This document shows positions 1-7,509 of a DNA stretch of 21,850 nt, piece after piece (within the stretch, counting starts at the first letter, position 1; every line of letters begins with the position of its first letter). The translations under genes were made by a program, and so were the position numbers. Origin of the DNA: Candidatus Aenigmatarchaeota archaeon (GTDB lineage Archaea > Aenigmatarchaeota > Aenigmatarchaeia > QMZP01); the NCBI GenBank assembly GCA_030672315.1, contig DAOVGQ010000042.1:1-21850 (forward strand), given 5' to 3'. Under the pieces are notes generated by a model that was given only the letters and a program-made list of their open reading frames with translations, did not search any database and was not told where the DNA came from.

Positions 1-1
1 C

Positions 2-1033
2 ATGCACGACGTGGTTGTTGTCGGGACCGGCCCTGCCGGCCTGAGGAGCGCGAGCCTGTGCGAGAAGTCGGGCCTGGACGTGATTGTCCTGGACAAGAAG
101 CCTGAGATAGGCCTGCCTGTCCGGTGCTCTGGCCTCATATCAAGGAATCTGGACAGGCTTGTGAGGGTCCCTGAAGACTGCATAGAGCACAGGGTTAGGG
201 GAGCAGTCGTCCATGGCCCAGGAGGGAGAGAGATTAGGCTCGAGAAGCCCGGCACTGCTGCCTATGTGATAGACAGAAAGGCCCTTGATGTATTCCTGGC
301 AGGAAAGGTGAAATCAGAAATCCGCATGAAGACCGAGGTCGGGAAGCTCCAATACAGCAGGGATGGTGTGAAACTCGCCACCAACAAGGGCAATATAGAG
401 GCCCGGGCTGTCTTGGGGTGCGACGGCCCATCATCCGTTGTTGCGAAGCACTTCAGGCAAAGGCCCAGAGAGATGCTTCAGGGCGTGATACTCATCGATA
501 ACAAACCGGACAGGTCAAGGCTTGTGGAGCTCTGGCTGGACAGGAGGCTCTGCGACGGGTTCCTGTGGAGGATTCCCAGGGGCAAGACAGTGGAGTACGG
601 CATGCTCGGAAGCAGGGCCAGGTTCGAGCAGCTCGAGAAATTCTTCAAGTTGGACAATGGCCTTGGGAAGCGGGCCGGCCTGGTTCCCATAGGGCCCGGC
701 AAAACCTACTTTGACAGGACCCTACTCGTGGGCGATGCAGCTGCCCAGACCAAGCCCTGGTCAGGCGGCGGTGTTGTCTACAGCCTGACAGCAGCAGGCC
801 ATGCGGCCAAGACCCTCAAGCAGGCCTTTGAGAAGGGCGACCTCTCAGAGAAGGCCCTGGCAGGCTATGAGCAGGCCTGGAGGGCCGACCTGGACAAACC
901 CATCCAGATGGGCATGCTCGCCAGGGAGCTCTACAGGGAGATGGACAACAGTCAGCTTGGTGAGTTCTTTGACAAGCTGGCTGGCATGGACCTGAACAGA
1001 CTGGACATGGATTTCCCTGTACTGGGGTTCTGA
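2..1033 (+). CDS. Geranylgeranyl reductase family FAD-dependent oxidoreductase
   Basis: Probable flavoprotein that saturates double bonds of geranylgeranyl chains, in archaea mainly those of membrane ether lipids. The N-terminus is an FAD-binding Rossmann motif (VVVVGTGPAG, residues 4-13). The family's cysteine-containing stretch follows at about 39-46 (LPVRCSGL), then VIDRKALDVFLAGK near 89-102, GCDGPSS near 139-145, and the second FAD motif LLVGDAAAQTKPWSGGG near 241-257, all in the usual family order. At 343 residues it is somewhat shorter than many members (about 390), mostly at the C-terminus. The ATG at base 2 sits where family proteins normally begin, so the gene is probably complete, but its promoter and any upstream in-frame start lie outside the window. 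The exact substrate (archaeal lipid, menaquinone or other isoprenoid) cannot be read from sequence; the family assignment is firm. Confidence 0.85.
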   Translation: MHDVVVVGTGPAGLRSASLCEKSGLDVIVLDKKPEIGLPVRCSGLISRNLDRLVRVPEDCIEHRVRGAVVHGPGGREIRLEKPGTAAYVIDRKALDVFLAGKVKSEIRMKTEVGKLQYSRDGVKLATNKGNIEARAVLGCDGPSSVVAKHFRQRPREMLQGVILIDNKPDRSRLVELWLDRRLCDGFLWRIPRGKTVEYGMLGSRARFEQLEKFFKLDNGLGKRAGLVPIGPGKTYFDRTLLVGDAAAQTKPWSGGGVVYSLTAAGHAAKTLKQAFEKGDLSEKALAGYEQAWRADLDKPIQMGMLARELYREMDNSQLGEFFDKLAGMDLNRLDMDFPVLGF

Positions 1034-1050
1034 ATCCCCTCAGGCAGTAA

Positions 1051-1058
1051 TATTTAAG
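1051..1058 (+). promoter_or_regulatory. Candidate TATA box for the gene at 1102
   Basis: TATTTAAG lies in the 68-nt gap after the reductase gene. Initiation about 25 nt downstream (near 1080) would give a short leader that carries GGAGG at 1090-1094, seven nucleotides before the ATG at 1102. This is one of the few leadered genes with a clear Shine-Dalgarno here. Confidence 0.5.
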
Positions 1059-1101
1059 GGCTCAGGACAATTTCTTTCTGTCTATACATGGAGGTTGTTA
1101 A

Positions 1102-1431
1102 ATGCCAGAGCAGAAGGGGATTAACCTGAACCTGTCACCAAATGTCATGCCCATACATGCGGACGAGGCCATGGTTCACACAAAGATACGGGCCAAGAAG
1201 GGGAGTGATGGCGTCAAGAAGATAGGCCATCTGAGGATATGGTTCATAGATACCCTTGCAAACAGGGTGGTCTCTGACATTGTGATTGATTCGGATCTTG
1301 CTGAATCATTATCAGAGCTTCTGAGAAGGAAGACCACTGAGCTTATAGCGGAGCTGAAGAGTGACAAGCTGCCAGAACCACAGAGGAAGCCGGCAACAAC
1401 ATCAAGCAGGGAAACAAGCTATATAGGGTGA
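1102..1431 (+). CDS. Small uncharacterised protein, weakly DUF3467-like
   Basis: A 109-residue protein I cannot name with confidence. Its core (about residues 18-87) alternates predicted beta strands (MVHTKIRA, GHLRIWFID, RVVSDIVID) with a C-terminal helix rich in Leu and Glu (SDLAESLSELLRRKTTELIAEL). This resembles the small DUF3467-type fold, in which a strand ending in a regular IVxS/IVID pattern is followed by a helix, but the similarity is only by eye. The last 20 residues are Pro/Ser/Thr-rich and probably disordered. The start is supported by GGAGG seven nucleotides upstream of the ATG. There is no signal peptide or membrane segment, so it should be cytoplasmic. Its base composition matches the neighbouring GC-rich genes. 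Confidence 0.7.
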   Translation: MPEQKGINLNLSPNVMPIHADEAMVHTKIRAKKGSDGVKKIGHLRIWFIDTLANRVVSDIVIDSDLAESLSELLRRKTTELIAELKSDKLPEPQRKPATTSSRETSYIG

Positions 1432-1467
1432 GTGGACAAAGTCTGTGGAATGCGGCTTAAGATTACT

Positions 1468-1476
1468 AATAAATAT
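1468..1476 (+). promoter_or_regulatory. TATA box giving a leaderless start at 1496
   Basis: AATAAATAT is centred about 24 nt before the ATG at 1496, so transcription would begin at or next to that codon. This argues against the upstream in-frame GTG at 1445, which lies before the TATA box. Confidence 0.55.
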
Positions 1477-1495
1477 CTTGGCCATAGCTTTAATC

Positions 1496-1864
1496 ATGGT
1501 CGAGATAAACGAGGAACTGAAACGGTTAATTGAAGGGAATGCCTTAGCATTTTCAAGTGTTGATGAGTTTGGAAATCCCCACTGTATTGCTGTTGCAGAT
1601 GTAAGGGTTGTTTCCAAAAATCAAATTCTTGTCGGGAATAATTACATAGTTGAAACAACCAAGAACCTCCAACAGAACAAAAATGTTGCCTTAGTGGTCT
1701 GGAACAGGAACTGGGAAGAGGACTGTGTAGGTTACGAATTAAAGGGAGCTGCTGATTATTTTACAGAAGGCAAGTGGCACGAAATGGTCAAAGAACTTCA
1801 TAAAGGGTTTCCTGCAAAGGGTGCAATTTTGATAACAATAAACAAAATTAAAAAATTAGCATAG
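1496..1864 (+). CDS. Pyridoxamine 5'-phosphate oxidase-like FMN-binding split-barrel protein
   Basis: A 122-residue protein with the layout of the PPOX/FMN-binding split barrel: a short N-terminal helix (EINEELKRLIEG), strand pairs ALAFSSVDEFGNPHCIAVADVR and QILVGNN, the helix TTKNLQQNKNVALVVWN, then a strand GYELKGAADYF and a C-terminal helix. Members bind FMN or F420 and act as small oxidoreductases or flavin carriers; the substrate is not predictable. I place the start at the ATG of 1496 because a TATA-like box lies about 24 nt upstream; extending to the GTG at 1445 would add 17 hydrophobic residues outside the domain. The gene is distinctly AT-rich (113 G+C in the 300 bases 1561-1860, by hand count) with many AAA, TTA and ATT codons, unlike its GC-rich neighbours, so recent acquisition is plausible. 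Confidence 0.75.
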   Translation: MVEINEELKRLIEGNALAFSSVDEFGNPHCIAVADVRVVSKNQILVGNNYIVETTKNLQQNKNVALVVWNRNWEEDCVGYELKGAADYFTEGKWHEMVKELHKGFPAKGAILITINKIKKLA

Positions 1865-1882
1865 CTGTCGCTGAGCCCCGTA

Positions 1883-3355
1883 CTATTTCTTCAAAGAGAA
1901 TACAATGGTATCAAGCTTGGTCATCTCCTCTATGGAGTGGCCGATGCCTTCCCTTCCGAGGCCGGAGTCCTTGTCGCCGCCAAAGGGGAAGTTCCCCAGG
2001 CCGTGGGCCGGGTGGCCATTTATCGTGACTGTGCCGTCCTCCAGGGCCCTGGCTGTCTTGATGGCCTTGTCGATGTCCTGGGTGAACACGCTTGCGTCCA
2101 GGCCATACCTGGACTGGTTGGCCACCTTTATGGCCTCTGCCTGGTCCCTGACCCTCATAATCGTGACAACAGGACCGAATGTCTCCTCCCAGGCAATCCT
2201 CATGTCAGTGGTGACCCTGTCCAGGACAGTGGGCGCATAGTAGAGGCCCCTGAGGTGCTTGCCTCCCAAGAGGACTCTGGCCCCCTTCTCCCTTGCATCC
2301 TTTACAAGGGACTCCACCTTATCAAGAGCCCCCTTGTTAATCAGGGGACCTATCATAGTTCTGGGGCTGGAGGTCGGACCGACCCTCCAGGACTTGGCAC
2401 CCCTGGCCAGGAGCCTGGCGAATTTGTCAGCTATCTTGTTCTCGACTATTATTCTGGAGAGGGCATCGCACCTCTGGCCAGAATACTTGAGCGCGCCGCT
2501 GAGGCATTCCCTGGTTGCCAGGGAGAGGTCAGCATCTGCAAAGACCAGGGCAGGACCCTTGCCGCCGAGCTCCAGGTGGAGCTTCTTCATGCCTGCTTTA
2601 CTGGTTATGCGCTTGCCTACCTGGGTGCTGCCTGTGAAGGATATCATGCTGACCCTGGGATGGGAAACTATAAAGTCCCCTATCTCGGAGCTTGAACCGG
2701 TTATGACATTGAAGGCCCCCCTGGGAATGCCAGCCAGCTCGGCCAGCCTTGCGAACATGAGCATGCATATGGGGTCGTCCGAGGCAGCCTTGAGGACAAC
2801 AGAGTTCCCGGCTGCCAGGGCAGGGGCCACCTTGGATATGCTTATGAAGAGGGGATAGTTGAAGGGGGATATGGCCAGGACCACCCCAAGTGGTTTTCTG
2901 GTAACAATGGCCATTCTGTGGGAGGTTCCCGGAACCAGGTCCCCAGGGATGAACTCTGTTGAGAACTTCCTGGACTCCTCAGCTGCCAGGTGGAGCCTCT
3001 CGGCCGTAGCCTTAACCTCGCCCTCTGCATAGTGGACTGGCTTTCCGGCCTCCCTGGATATAATCTTAACCAGGTCATTTTTGTGTTCCTTAACGAGCTC
3101 GGATATCCTGTCAAGGAGCTCCACCCTCTCCACTGTGTCCATGCCGCCTATTGCAGGCCTTGCCCTGAAGGCCGCCTCGATTGCAGAATTGGCGTCCTTC
3201 TTGAGGGCTGAGGGAACCCTTCCCACAAGGGAGTTGTCAGAGGGGTCCCTGACCTCAAAGGTCTGCCCACCAGAGGCCCTGACCCACCTGCCGTCAATGA
3301 ACATCCTGTATTCAGGGGGCCTGCCCGCCCTCACGGGCTTCCAGATGTCTGCCAT
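1883..3355 (-). CDS. gapN: Non-phosphorylating NADP-dependent glyceraldehyde-3-phosphate dehydrogenase (GapN, aldehyde dehydrogenase family)
   Basis: Oxidises glyceraldehyde-3-phosphate directly to 3-phosphoglycerate, bypassing 1,3-bisphosphoglycerate and phosphoglycerate kinase; irreversible in the glycolytic direction. The 490-residue length is normal. ALDH residues are all visible: Asn166 in SPFNYP, Glu262 in LELGGKG, and nucleophile Cys296 in YSGQRCDA. That last motif, together with VTTDMRIAWEETFGPV and the C-terminal NFPFGGDKDSGLGREGIG, resembles GapN enzymes such as those I recall from Streptococcus mutans and Thermoproteus tenax, more than generic aldehyde or succinate-semialdehyde dehydrogenases. 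The gene is divergent from fbp across a 94-nt promoter region, pairing a glycolytic one-way enzyme with a gluconeogenic one. A lactaldehyde dehydrogenase role, as described for some archaeal homologues, is the main alternative. Confidence 0.88.
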   Translation of the reverse strand: MADIWKPVRAGRPPEYRMFIDGRWVRASGGQTFEVRDPSDNSLVGRVPSALKKDANSAIEAAFRARPAIGGMDTVERVELLDRISELVKEHKNDLVKIISREAGKPVHYAEGEVKATAERLHLAAEESRKFSTEFIPGDLVPGTSHRMAIVTRKPLGVVLAISPFNYPLFISISKVAPALAAGNSVVLKAASDDPICMLMFARLAELAGIPRGAFNVITGSSSEIGDFIVSHPRVSMISFTGSTQVGKRITSKAGMKKLHLELGGKGPALVFADADLSLATRECLSGALKYSGQRCDALSRIIVENKIADKFARLLARGAKSWRVGPTSSPRTMIGPLINKGALDKVESLVKDAREKGARVLLGGKHLRGLYYAPTVLDRVTTDMRIAWEETFGPVVTIMRVRDQAEAIKVANQSRYGLDASVFTQDIDKAIKTARALEDGTVTINGHPAHGLGNFPFGGDKDSGLGREGIGHSIEEMTKLDTIVFSLKK

Positions 3356-3383
3356 ATACCATCACTTTAATGTTTGGATGGGG

Positions 3384-3393
3384 TTTATTATAA
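3384..3393 (-). promoter_or_regulatory. TATA box of gapN
   Basis: On the minus strand this reads TTATAATAAA with an A/G-rich BRE-like stretch just upstream. Its centre is about 33 nt from the gapN ATG at 3355, predicting a leader of only a few nucleotides. Confidence 0.5.
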
Positions 3394-3408
3394 GCTTTGG
3401 TTTCTTGC

Positions 3409-3435
3409 CCGCTTGAAGCTATATATATCCGCTTG
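3409..3435. promoter_or_regulatory. fbp TATA box flanked by direct repeat CCGCTTG
   Basis: CCGCTTG occurs at 3409-3415 and again at 3429-3435. Between them lies the fbp TATA box TATATATAT (3420-3428), centred 26 nt before the fbp ATG at 3450, implying a leaderless message. The repeat pair is spaced 20 nt start to start (about two helical turns) and would let a regulator cover the TATA box. The promoter element is well placed; the operator role is inference. Confidence 0.5.
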
Positions 3436-3449
3436 GGGAATTATAATCT

Positions 3450-4553
3450 ATGGCAGAGAACAAGATAACGCTTTCTGTGATTAAGGCCGATGTGGGGGGC
3501 TGGGTCGGTCACTCCCACAGCCACCCTGACATCAAGCAGCTTGCAAGGGAGATGCTGGAGATTGCCAAGAACGACGGAGTGGTTACAGACAGCTATGTAA
3601 CTTCTGTGGGGGATGACCTGCAGCTTATCATGACGCACAGCAAGGGGGAACTCAACAAGGAGATACACAGCCTTGCCTGGAAGGTCTTCCTTGAGTGCAC
3701 CAACAGGGCCAAGCGGTTAAAGCTCTACGGTGCAGGGCAGGACCTGCTCAAGAGCACCTTCTCTGGAAACCTCAAGGGTATGGGCCCGGGCATTGCCGAG
3801 GCTGAGTTCAAGGAGAGGGAGTCAGAGCCTGTTGTCATATTCATGGCAGACAAGACCGAGCCAGGGGCCTTCTCAATTCCCATCTACAGGATGTTCGCTG
3901 ACCCCTTCTATTCGCCAGGCCTTGTCATAGACCCCGGGATGCACGGGGGGTTCAGCTTCAATGTCCACGATGTGTTTGAGAAGAAGCAGGTATGGCTTGA
4001 CTGCCCGGAGGAGATGTATGACCTGCTGGCCCTGGTAGGAACGGTTGGGAGGTATGAGATAAAGAAGGTTGTCAGGAAAAAGGATGGTGAGCTTGCGGCC
4101 GTGACCTCGACCGAGCGGCTCAACCTGATAGCAGGGAAGTACGTGGGCAAGGACGACCCTGTAATGATAACGAGGTGCCAGCACGGCCTGCCCGATGTCG
4201 GGGAGGTCCTGGAGCCCTTTGCCTGGCCCCACCTGGTGGCTGGATGGAACAGGGGGAGCCACAACGGGCCGCTCATGCCTGTTCCTCAGAGGCATTCAAA
4301 CACAGCAAGGTTCGACGGGCCGCCCAGGGTCATTGCCCTGGGGTTTCAGATAGCCGACGGAATGTTCGGAAAAGCAGCGGACATGTTTGACGACCCAAGC
4401 TTTGACAAGGCAAGGGCGGAGACCAACATCATGGCCGACCTCATCAGGAGGAACGGCCCCTTCCAGCCCCATCGTCTCGAGGATAGCGAAATGGAATACA
4501 CCAGGCTTCCCCAGATCCTCAAAAAGCTGAGGCCAAGGTTCAGGAAGATTTAG
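3450..4553 (+). CDS. fbp: Fructose-1,6-bisphosphate aldolase/phosphatase (bifunctional, archaeal type)
   Basis: Bifunctional gluconeogenic enzyme that condenses dihydroxyacetone phosphate with glyceraldehyde-3-phosphate and then dephosphorylates the fructose-1,6-bisphosphate formed. It is typical of archaea and deep-branching bacteria. At 367 residues it is full length. The N-terminus SVIKADVGGWVGHSHSHPD (9-27) holds metal-binding Asp and His residues. Tyr231 and Lys234 in GKYVGKDDP match the aldolase Tyr/Lys pair of the family, and the Asp pair of this motif also belongs to the metal site. The family signatures GDDLQL, DKTEPGAF and PGMHGGF are all present. It starts at a leaderless-type ATG and is followed 51 nt later by ppsA, another gluconeogenic gene, so both probably respond to the same physiological signal although each has its own TATA box. 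Confidence 0.95.
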   Translation: MAENKITLSVIKADVGGWVGHSHSHPDIKQLAREMLEIAKNDGVVTDSYVTSVGDDLQLIMTHSKGELNKEIHSLAWKVFLECTNRAKRLKLYGAGQDLLKSTFSGNLKGMGPGIAEAEFKERESEPVVIFMADKTEPGAFSIPIYRMFADPFYSPGLVIDPGMHGGFSFNVHDVFEKKQVWLDCPEEMYDLLALVGTVGRYEIKKVVRKKDGELAAVTSTERLNLIAGKYVGKDDPVMITRCQHGLPDVGEVLEPFAWPHLVAGWNRGSHNGPLMPVPQRHSNTARFDGPPRVIALGFQIADGMFGKAADMFDDPSFDKARAETNIMADLIRRNGPFQPHRLEDSEMEYTRLPQILKKLRPRFRKI

Positions 4554-4573
4554 AAGTTTCAGACATTCCGATT

Positions 4574-4583
4574 CTTTTAATAT
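4574..4583 (+). promoter_or_regulatory. TATA box of ppsA (leaderless)
   Basis: CTTTTAATAT is centred about 26 nt before the ppsA ATG at 4605, within the 51-nt gap after fbp. The pentamer ATTCC occurs on both sides of it (within 4565-4569 and 4589-4593), an arrangement reminiscent of the repeats around the fbp TATA box but with a different sequence. Confidence 0.5.
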
Positions 4584-4604
4584 CCGGTATTCCAATGTAT
4601 AGAT

Positions 4605-6902
4605 ATGCAGAAAAGCAGATTCGTTCTGTGGTTCGAGGAGATAGGCAGGGGGGATGTCAACCTTGTTGGAGGGAAGTGTGCCAGCCTTGGTGAGCTCTCC
4701 AGGAAGGCAGGAGTTCCCACACTTCCCGGGTTTGCAATAACAGCGGATGCCTACAATCACTTTCTTGAAAAGGCCAGGCTCAGGGATTTCATAAAAAAGA
4801 CCCTGGAGGGTCTGGACACCCACAATCTCAAGGACCTGGCCAGGAGGGGCAAGGCCATAAGGAGAAGGATTGCAGCAGCCACGATTCCGCCAGAGATCGG
4901 GGAGGAGATAAAGAGGGCCTACCAGAGGCTCGGAACAAGGCTGGGGATACCCAATCCCTATGTGGCAGTGAGGTCATCTGCCACTGCCGAGGATCTTCCC
5001 GGAGCGAGCTTTGCAGGACAGCAGGAGACCTATCTCAATGTGGAGGGGGAGAAGGATTTGATAAACAAGGTCAAGCTCTGCATAGCATCGCTCTTTACAG
5101 ACAGGTCGATATCCTACAGGGTGGATAAGGGCTTCGACCACCTCAAGGTCAAGCTCTCTGTGGGGGTTCAGAAGATGGGGAGAAGCGACATAGGCTCGGC
5201 AGGGGTGATGTTCACCATAGACCCTGACTCGGGCTTTGACAAGGTCGTGGTAATAAACGGCTCATATGGCCTTGGGGAATACCTTGTGAAGGGCAAGGTC
5301 ATTCCGGACGAGTTCATGGTATTCAAGCCCACAATGAAGCTCCTGGAGAGTGTCCTGGGAAAGAAGAGGATAAAGCTGGTCAGGGGCGGACGGGGCAACA
5401 TCGAGAAGAGCGTGAGCCCAGAGGACCAGGCCGAGTTCTGCCTCACTGACGAGCAGGCAGTGGAACTTGCGAGACACGCTGTAAGGATAGAGAGGCACTA
5501 CAGGTCCCCCATGGACATCGAGTGGGTACTGGACGGGGAATCCGGGAAGATGTACATAGTCCAGGCCAGGCCTGAGACCGTCCACTCCCAGAAAAAAAAG
5601 AACATAATAAGGGAGCATGTCCTCAAGGAGGAGGGGAAGCTGCTTCTGACAGGCACGGCCGTAGGGAGGAAGATAGGTGTTGGAAGGGCCAATATCATCA
5701 AGAGCGCCAGGCACATCCACAGATTCAAGACAGGGGAGATCCTGGTCACTGACATGACAGACCCTGACTGGGAGCCCATCATGAAGATGGCCTCTGCCAT
5801 AGTGACGAACAAGGGGGGTGTTACCAGCCATGCAGCGATTGTATCCAGGGAGCTCGGGGTGCCCTGCATCGTAGGAACCCTGAATGTAACAGATGTCCTG
5901 AAGAACGGCCAGGAGGTGACAGTGGACTGCTCAACAGGTCAGGGAAGGATATTCAGGGGCTTCATGAAGTTCGAGGTCCTGGAAAAGGATGTCAGCAGGA
6001 TTCCCAGGACAAGGACCAGGGTGATGATTAACATAGGAGAGCCCAACAAGGCATTCAGCCTTGCCAGACTCCCTGTGGACGGTGTGGGCCTCGCAAGGGA
6101 GGAGTTCATAATATCCAGCTATGTTGGCGAGCATCCCCTCCACCTCCTGAATACAGGCCAGGGAGGAAGGTACATAGACGCCCTGGCCAGGGGCATAGGC
6201 AAGATAGCGGCTGCCTTCTATCCGAGGCCTGTGATAGTCAGGCTCTCGGACTTCAAGTCAGACGAGTATGCAAACCTCAGGGGCGGAAGGGAGTTCGAGC
6301 CCGAGGAGGCAAATCCCATGCTTGGATGGAGGGGGGCCTCGAGATATACTGACAAGGTCTTCTACCTTGCATTCGAGCTGGAGTGCAGGGCCCTCAAGAA
6401 GGTCAGAGACAAGATGGGGCTCAAGAATATTATAGTGATGGTCCCCTTCTGCAGGACCCCTGAGGAGGGTAAGGATGTCCTCAAGATGCTCGCCAGGTTC
6501 GGCCTCACCAGGAAGGCTGGCTGGAGGTTCTATGTGATGGCAGAGATACCCAGCAACATCATTCTTGCAGAAGAGTATGCCAAGACATTTGATGGCTTCA
6601 GCATAGGGAGCAACGACCTCACCCAGCTCACCCTGGGTCTGGACAGGAACTCCCAGAGGCTGCAGTACCTGTTTGATGAGAGGCACCCGGCTGTAAAGAA
6701 GTCTATAAGTATGCTTATAGAGAAGGCCCATAAGAACAGGCCCCGCAGAACAGTGGGAATATGCGGGGAGGCCCCATCCAACTATCCTGACTTCACAGAG
6801 TTCCTGGTCAGGCAGGGTATAGACTCGATTTCAGTGGAGCCGGACATGGCCCTGAAGACCATTCTCTTGGTGAACAGGGTGGAGAAGAAGCTGAAGAGGT
6901 AG
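4605..6902 (+). CDS. ppsA: Phosphoenolpyruvate synthase (pyruvate, water dikinase)
   Basis: Converts pyruvate and ATP to PEP, AMP and phosphate, the entry step of gluconeogenesis. At 765 residues it has all three PPDK/PPS domains. The N-terminal ATP-grasp part contains VGGKCASLGEL (21-31), AVRSSATAEDLPGASFAGQQET (121-142) and MDIEWVLDG...VQARPET. The swivelling phosphohistidine domain has GGVTSHAAIVSRELGVP with phospho-acceptor His409; Ser replaces the more usual Cys just before it. The C-terminal PEP-binding barrel has SIGSNDLTQLTLGLDRNS and GICGEAPS with Cys720. The QARPE motif followed by a single phosphohistidine segment argues for PPS rather than PTS enzyme I. No internal stop or frameshift is seen. 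It sits directly after fbp on the same strand with its own TATA box. Confidence 0.94.
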   Translation: MQKSRFVLWFEEIGRGDVNLVGGKCASLGELSRKAGVPTLPGFAITADAYNHFLEKARLRDFIKKTLEGLDTHNLKDLARRGKAIRRRIAAATIPPEIGEEIKRAYQRLGTRLGIPNPYVAVRSSATAEDLPGASFAGQQETYLNVEGEKDLINKVKLCIASLFTDRSISYRVDKGFDHLKVKLSVGVQKMGRSDIGSAGVMFTIDPDSGFDKVVVINGSYGLGEYLVKGKVIPDEFMVFKPTMKLLESVLGKKRIKLVRGGRGNIEKSVSPEDQAEFCLTDEQAVELARHAVRIERHYRSPMDIEWVLDGESGKMYIVQARPETVHSQKKKNIIREHVLKEEGKLLLTGTAVGRKIGVGRANIIKSARHIHRFKTGEILVTDMTDPDWEPIMKMASAIVTNKGGVTSHAAIVSRELGVPCIVGTLNVTDVLKNGQEVTVDCSTGQGRIFRGFMKFEVLEKDVSRIPRTRTRVMINIGEPNKAFSLARLPVDGVGLAREEFIISSYVGEHPLHLLNTGQGGRYIDALARGIGKIAAAFYPRPVIVRLSDFKSDEYANLRGGREFEPEEANPMLGWRGASRYTDKVFYLAFELECRALKKVRDKMGLKNIIVMVPFCRTPEEGKDVLKMLARFGLTRKAGWRFYVMAEIPSNIILAEEYAKTFDGFSIGSNDLTQLTLGLDRNSQRLQYLFDERHPAVKKSISMLIEKAHKNRPRRTVGICGEAPSNYPDFTEFLVRQGIDSISVEPDMALKTILLVNRVEKKLKR

Positions 6903-6958
6903 GCTTTAGATAAGTTTTTAATGTTTGGCTTAAGCCTTTGTGACATGCGAATACATTC

Positions 6959-6992
6959 CCTTCACGACTTGGTTATGTAGGTGAAGGTCGTG
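6959..6992. other. Small inverted repeats between ppsA and the HIT gene
   Basis: In the 111-nt convergent gap, CCTTCAC (6959-6965) pairs with GTGAAGG (6981-6987), and the overlapping CACGAC (6963-6968) pairs with GTCGTG (6987-6992), so two mutually exclusive short hairpins are possible. A T-run (GTTTTTA, about 6914-6920) lies just after the ppsA stop and could terminate it. I see no tRNA-like fold or small ORF here. Confidence 0.3.
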
Positions 6993-7013
6993 CAAGAGAG
7001 CGTCTGTAAAGGC

Positions 7014-7508
7014 TTATTTCTTGAGCATGTCAGCATGCCTCATTATCCTCTTGTAGGTCTGGTCAAGGGTCTCGGGCATGACCTTGGTACCCATCAGGGA
7101 CTCCATGAAGCCGGCCTCCTTTGCATACCTCGGGACTATCTGGAAGTGGAGGTGGGTTATGGACTGGCCGGAGGAGCTTCCCAGGTTCATGCCTGCATTG
7201 AAGCCCACCGGGTTGAGGGCCTTCCTGAGAAGCCTGATTGTTCTCTTAATCATGTCACAGAAATGGGTGAACTCCTCCTCTGTGAGCTGCTCGGGCCACT
7301 CAACGTGGCGGAGAGGCACGACCTGGAGGTGGCCCACATTGTAGGGAAAGATGTTCATGATGACCATGAGCAGCCTGTCCTTGTAGATGACCTTCTTGGG
7401 AACCCTGGGGTCGTTCCTAGCTATGCCGCAGAAGACGCAGCCCTTGTAGGGCTTTCTCTTTCCGACCCACTTCATCCTTCCGGGCGACCACAGATAGTCC
7501 TTGTACAT
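7014..7508 (-). CDS. HIT-superfamily protein with His-x-His-x-Gln site (Ap4A phosphorylase/nucleotidyltransferase-like)
   Basis: A histidine-triad superfamily nucleotide-binding protein of 164 residues. The N-terminal CVFCGI (Cys24, Cys27) is the zinc-knuckle half commonly found in these proteins. MNIFPYNVGHLQVVPLRHV is the typical substrate-pocket strand, and the catalytic stretch is SITHLHFQIVPRY with His119, His121 and Gln123. Gln replaces the third His of hydrolase-type HIT proteins; His-x-His-x-Gln is the pattern of the GalT/Ap4A-phosphorylase nucleotidyltransferase branch, where a nucleotidyl-His intermediate is passed to phosphate or another acceptor. I start at the ATG of 7508 because the TTG at 7517 overlaps the tpiA stop; GGGA lies in a Shine-Dalgarno-like position about 10 nt upstream. 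It directly follows tpiA with a 1-nt gap, so the two are co-transcribed. Confidence 0.82.
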   Translation of the reverse strand: MYKDYLWSPGRMKWVGKRKPYKGCVFCGIARNDPRVPKKVIYKDRLLMVIMNIFPYNVGHLQVVPLRHVEWPEQLTEEEFTHFCDMIKRTIRLLRKALNPVGFNAGMNLGSSSGQSITHLHFQIVPRYAKEAGFMESLMGTKVMPETLDQTYKRIMRHADMLKK

Positions 7509-7509
7509 G

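Noticed and set aside
1937..2695. Long plus-strand open frame of 252 codons opposite gapN
   Set aside because: It is the antisense shadow of a conserved dehydrogenase; composition is Gly/Pro/Ser-rich with no recognisable domain, and there is no promoter.
4605..6902. PTS enzyme I or pyruvate phosphate dikinase
   Set aside because: The N-terminal ATP-grasp domain (AVRSSATAEDLPGASFAGQQ) excludes enzyme I, and 765 residues with the PPS-type GICGEAPS ending is short for PPDK.
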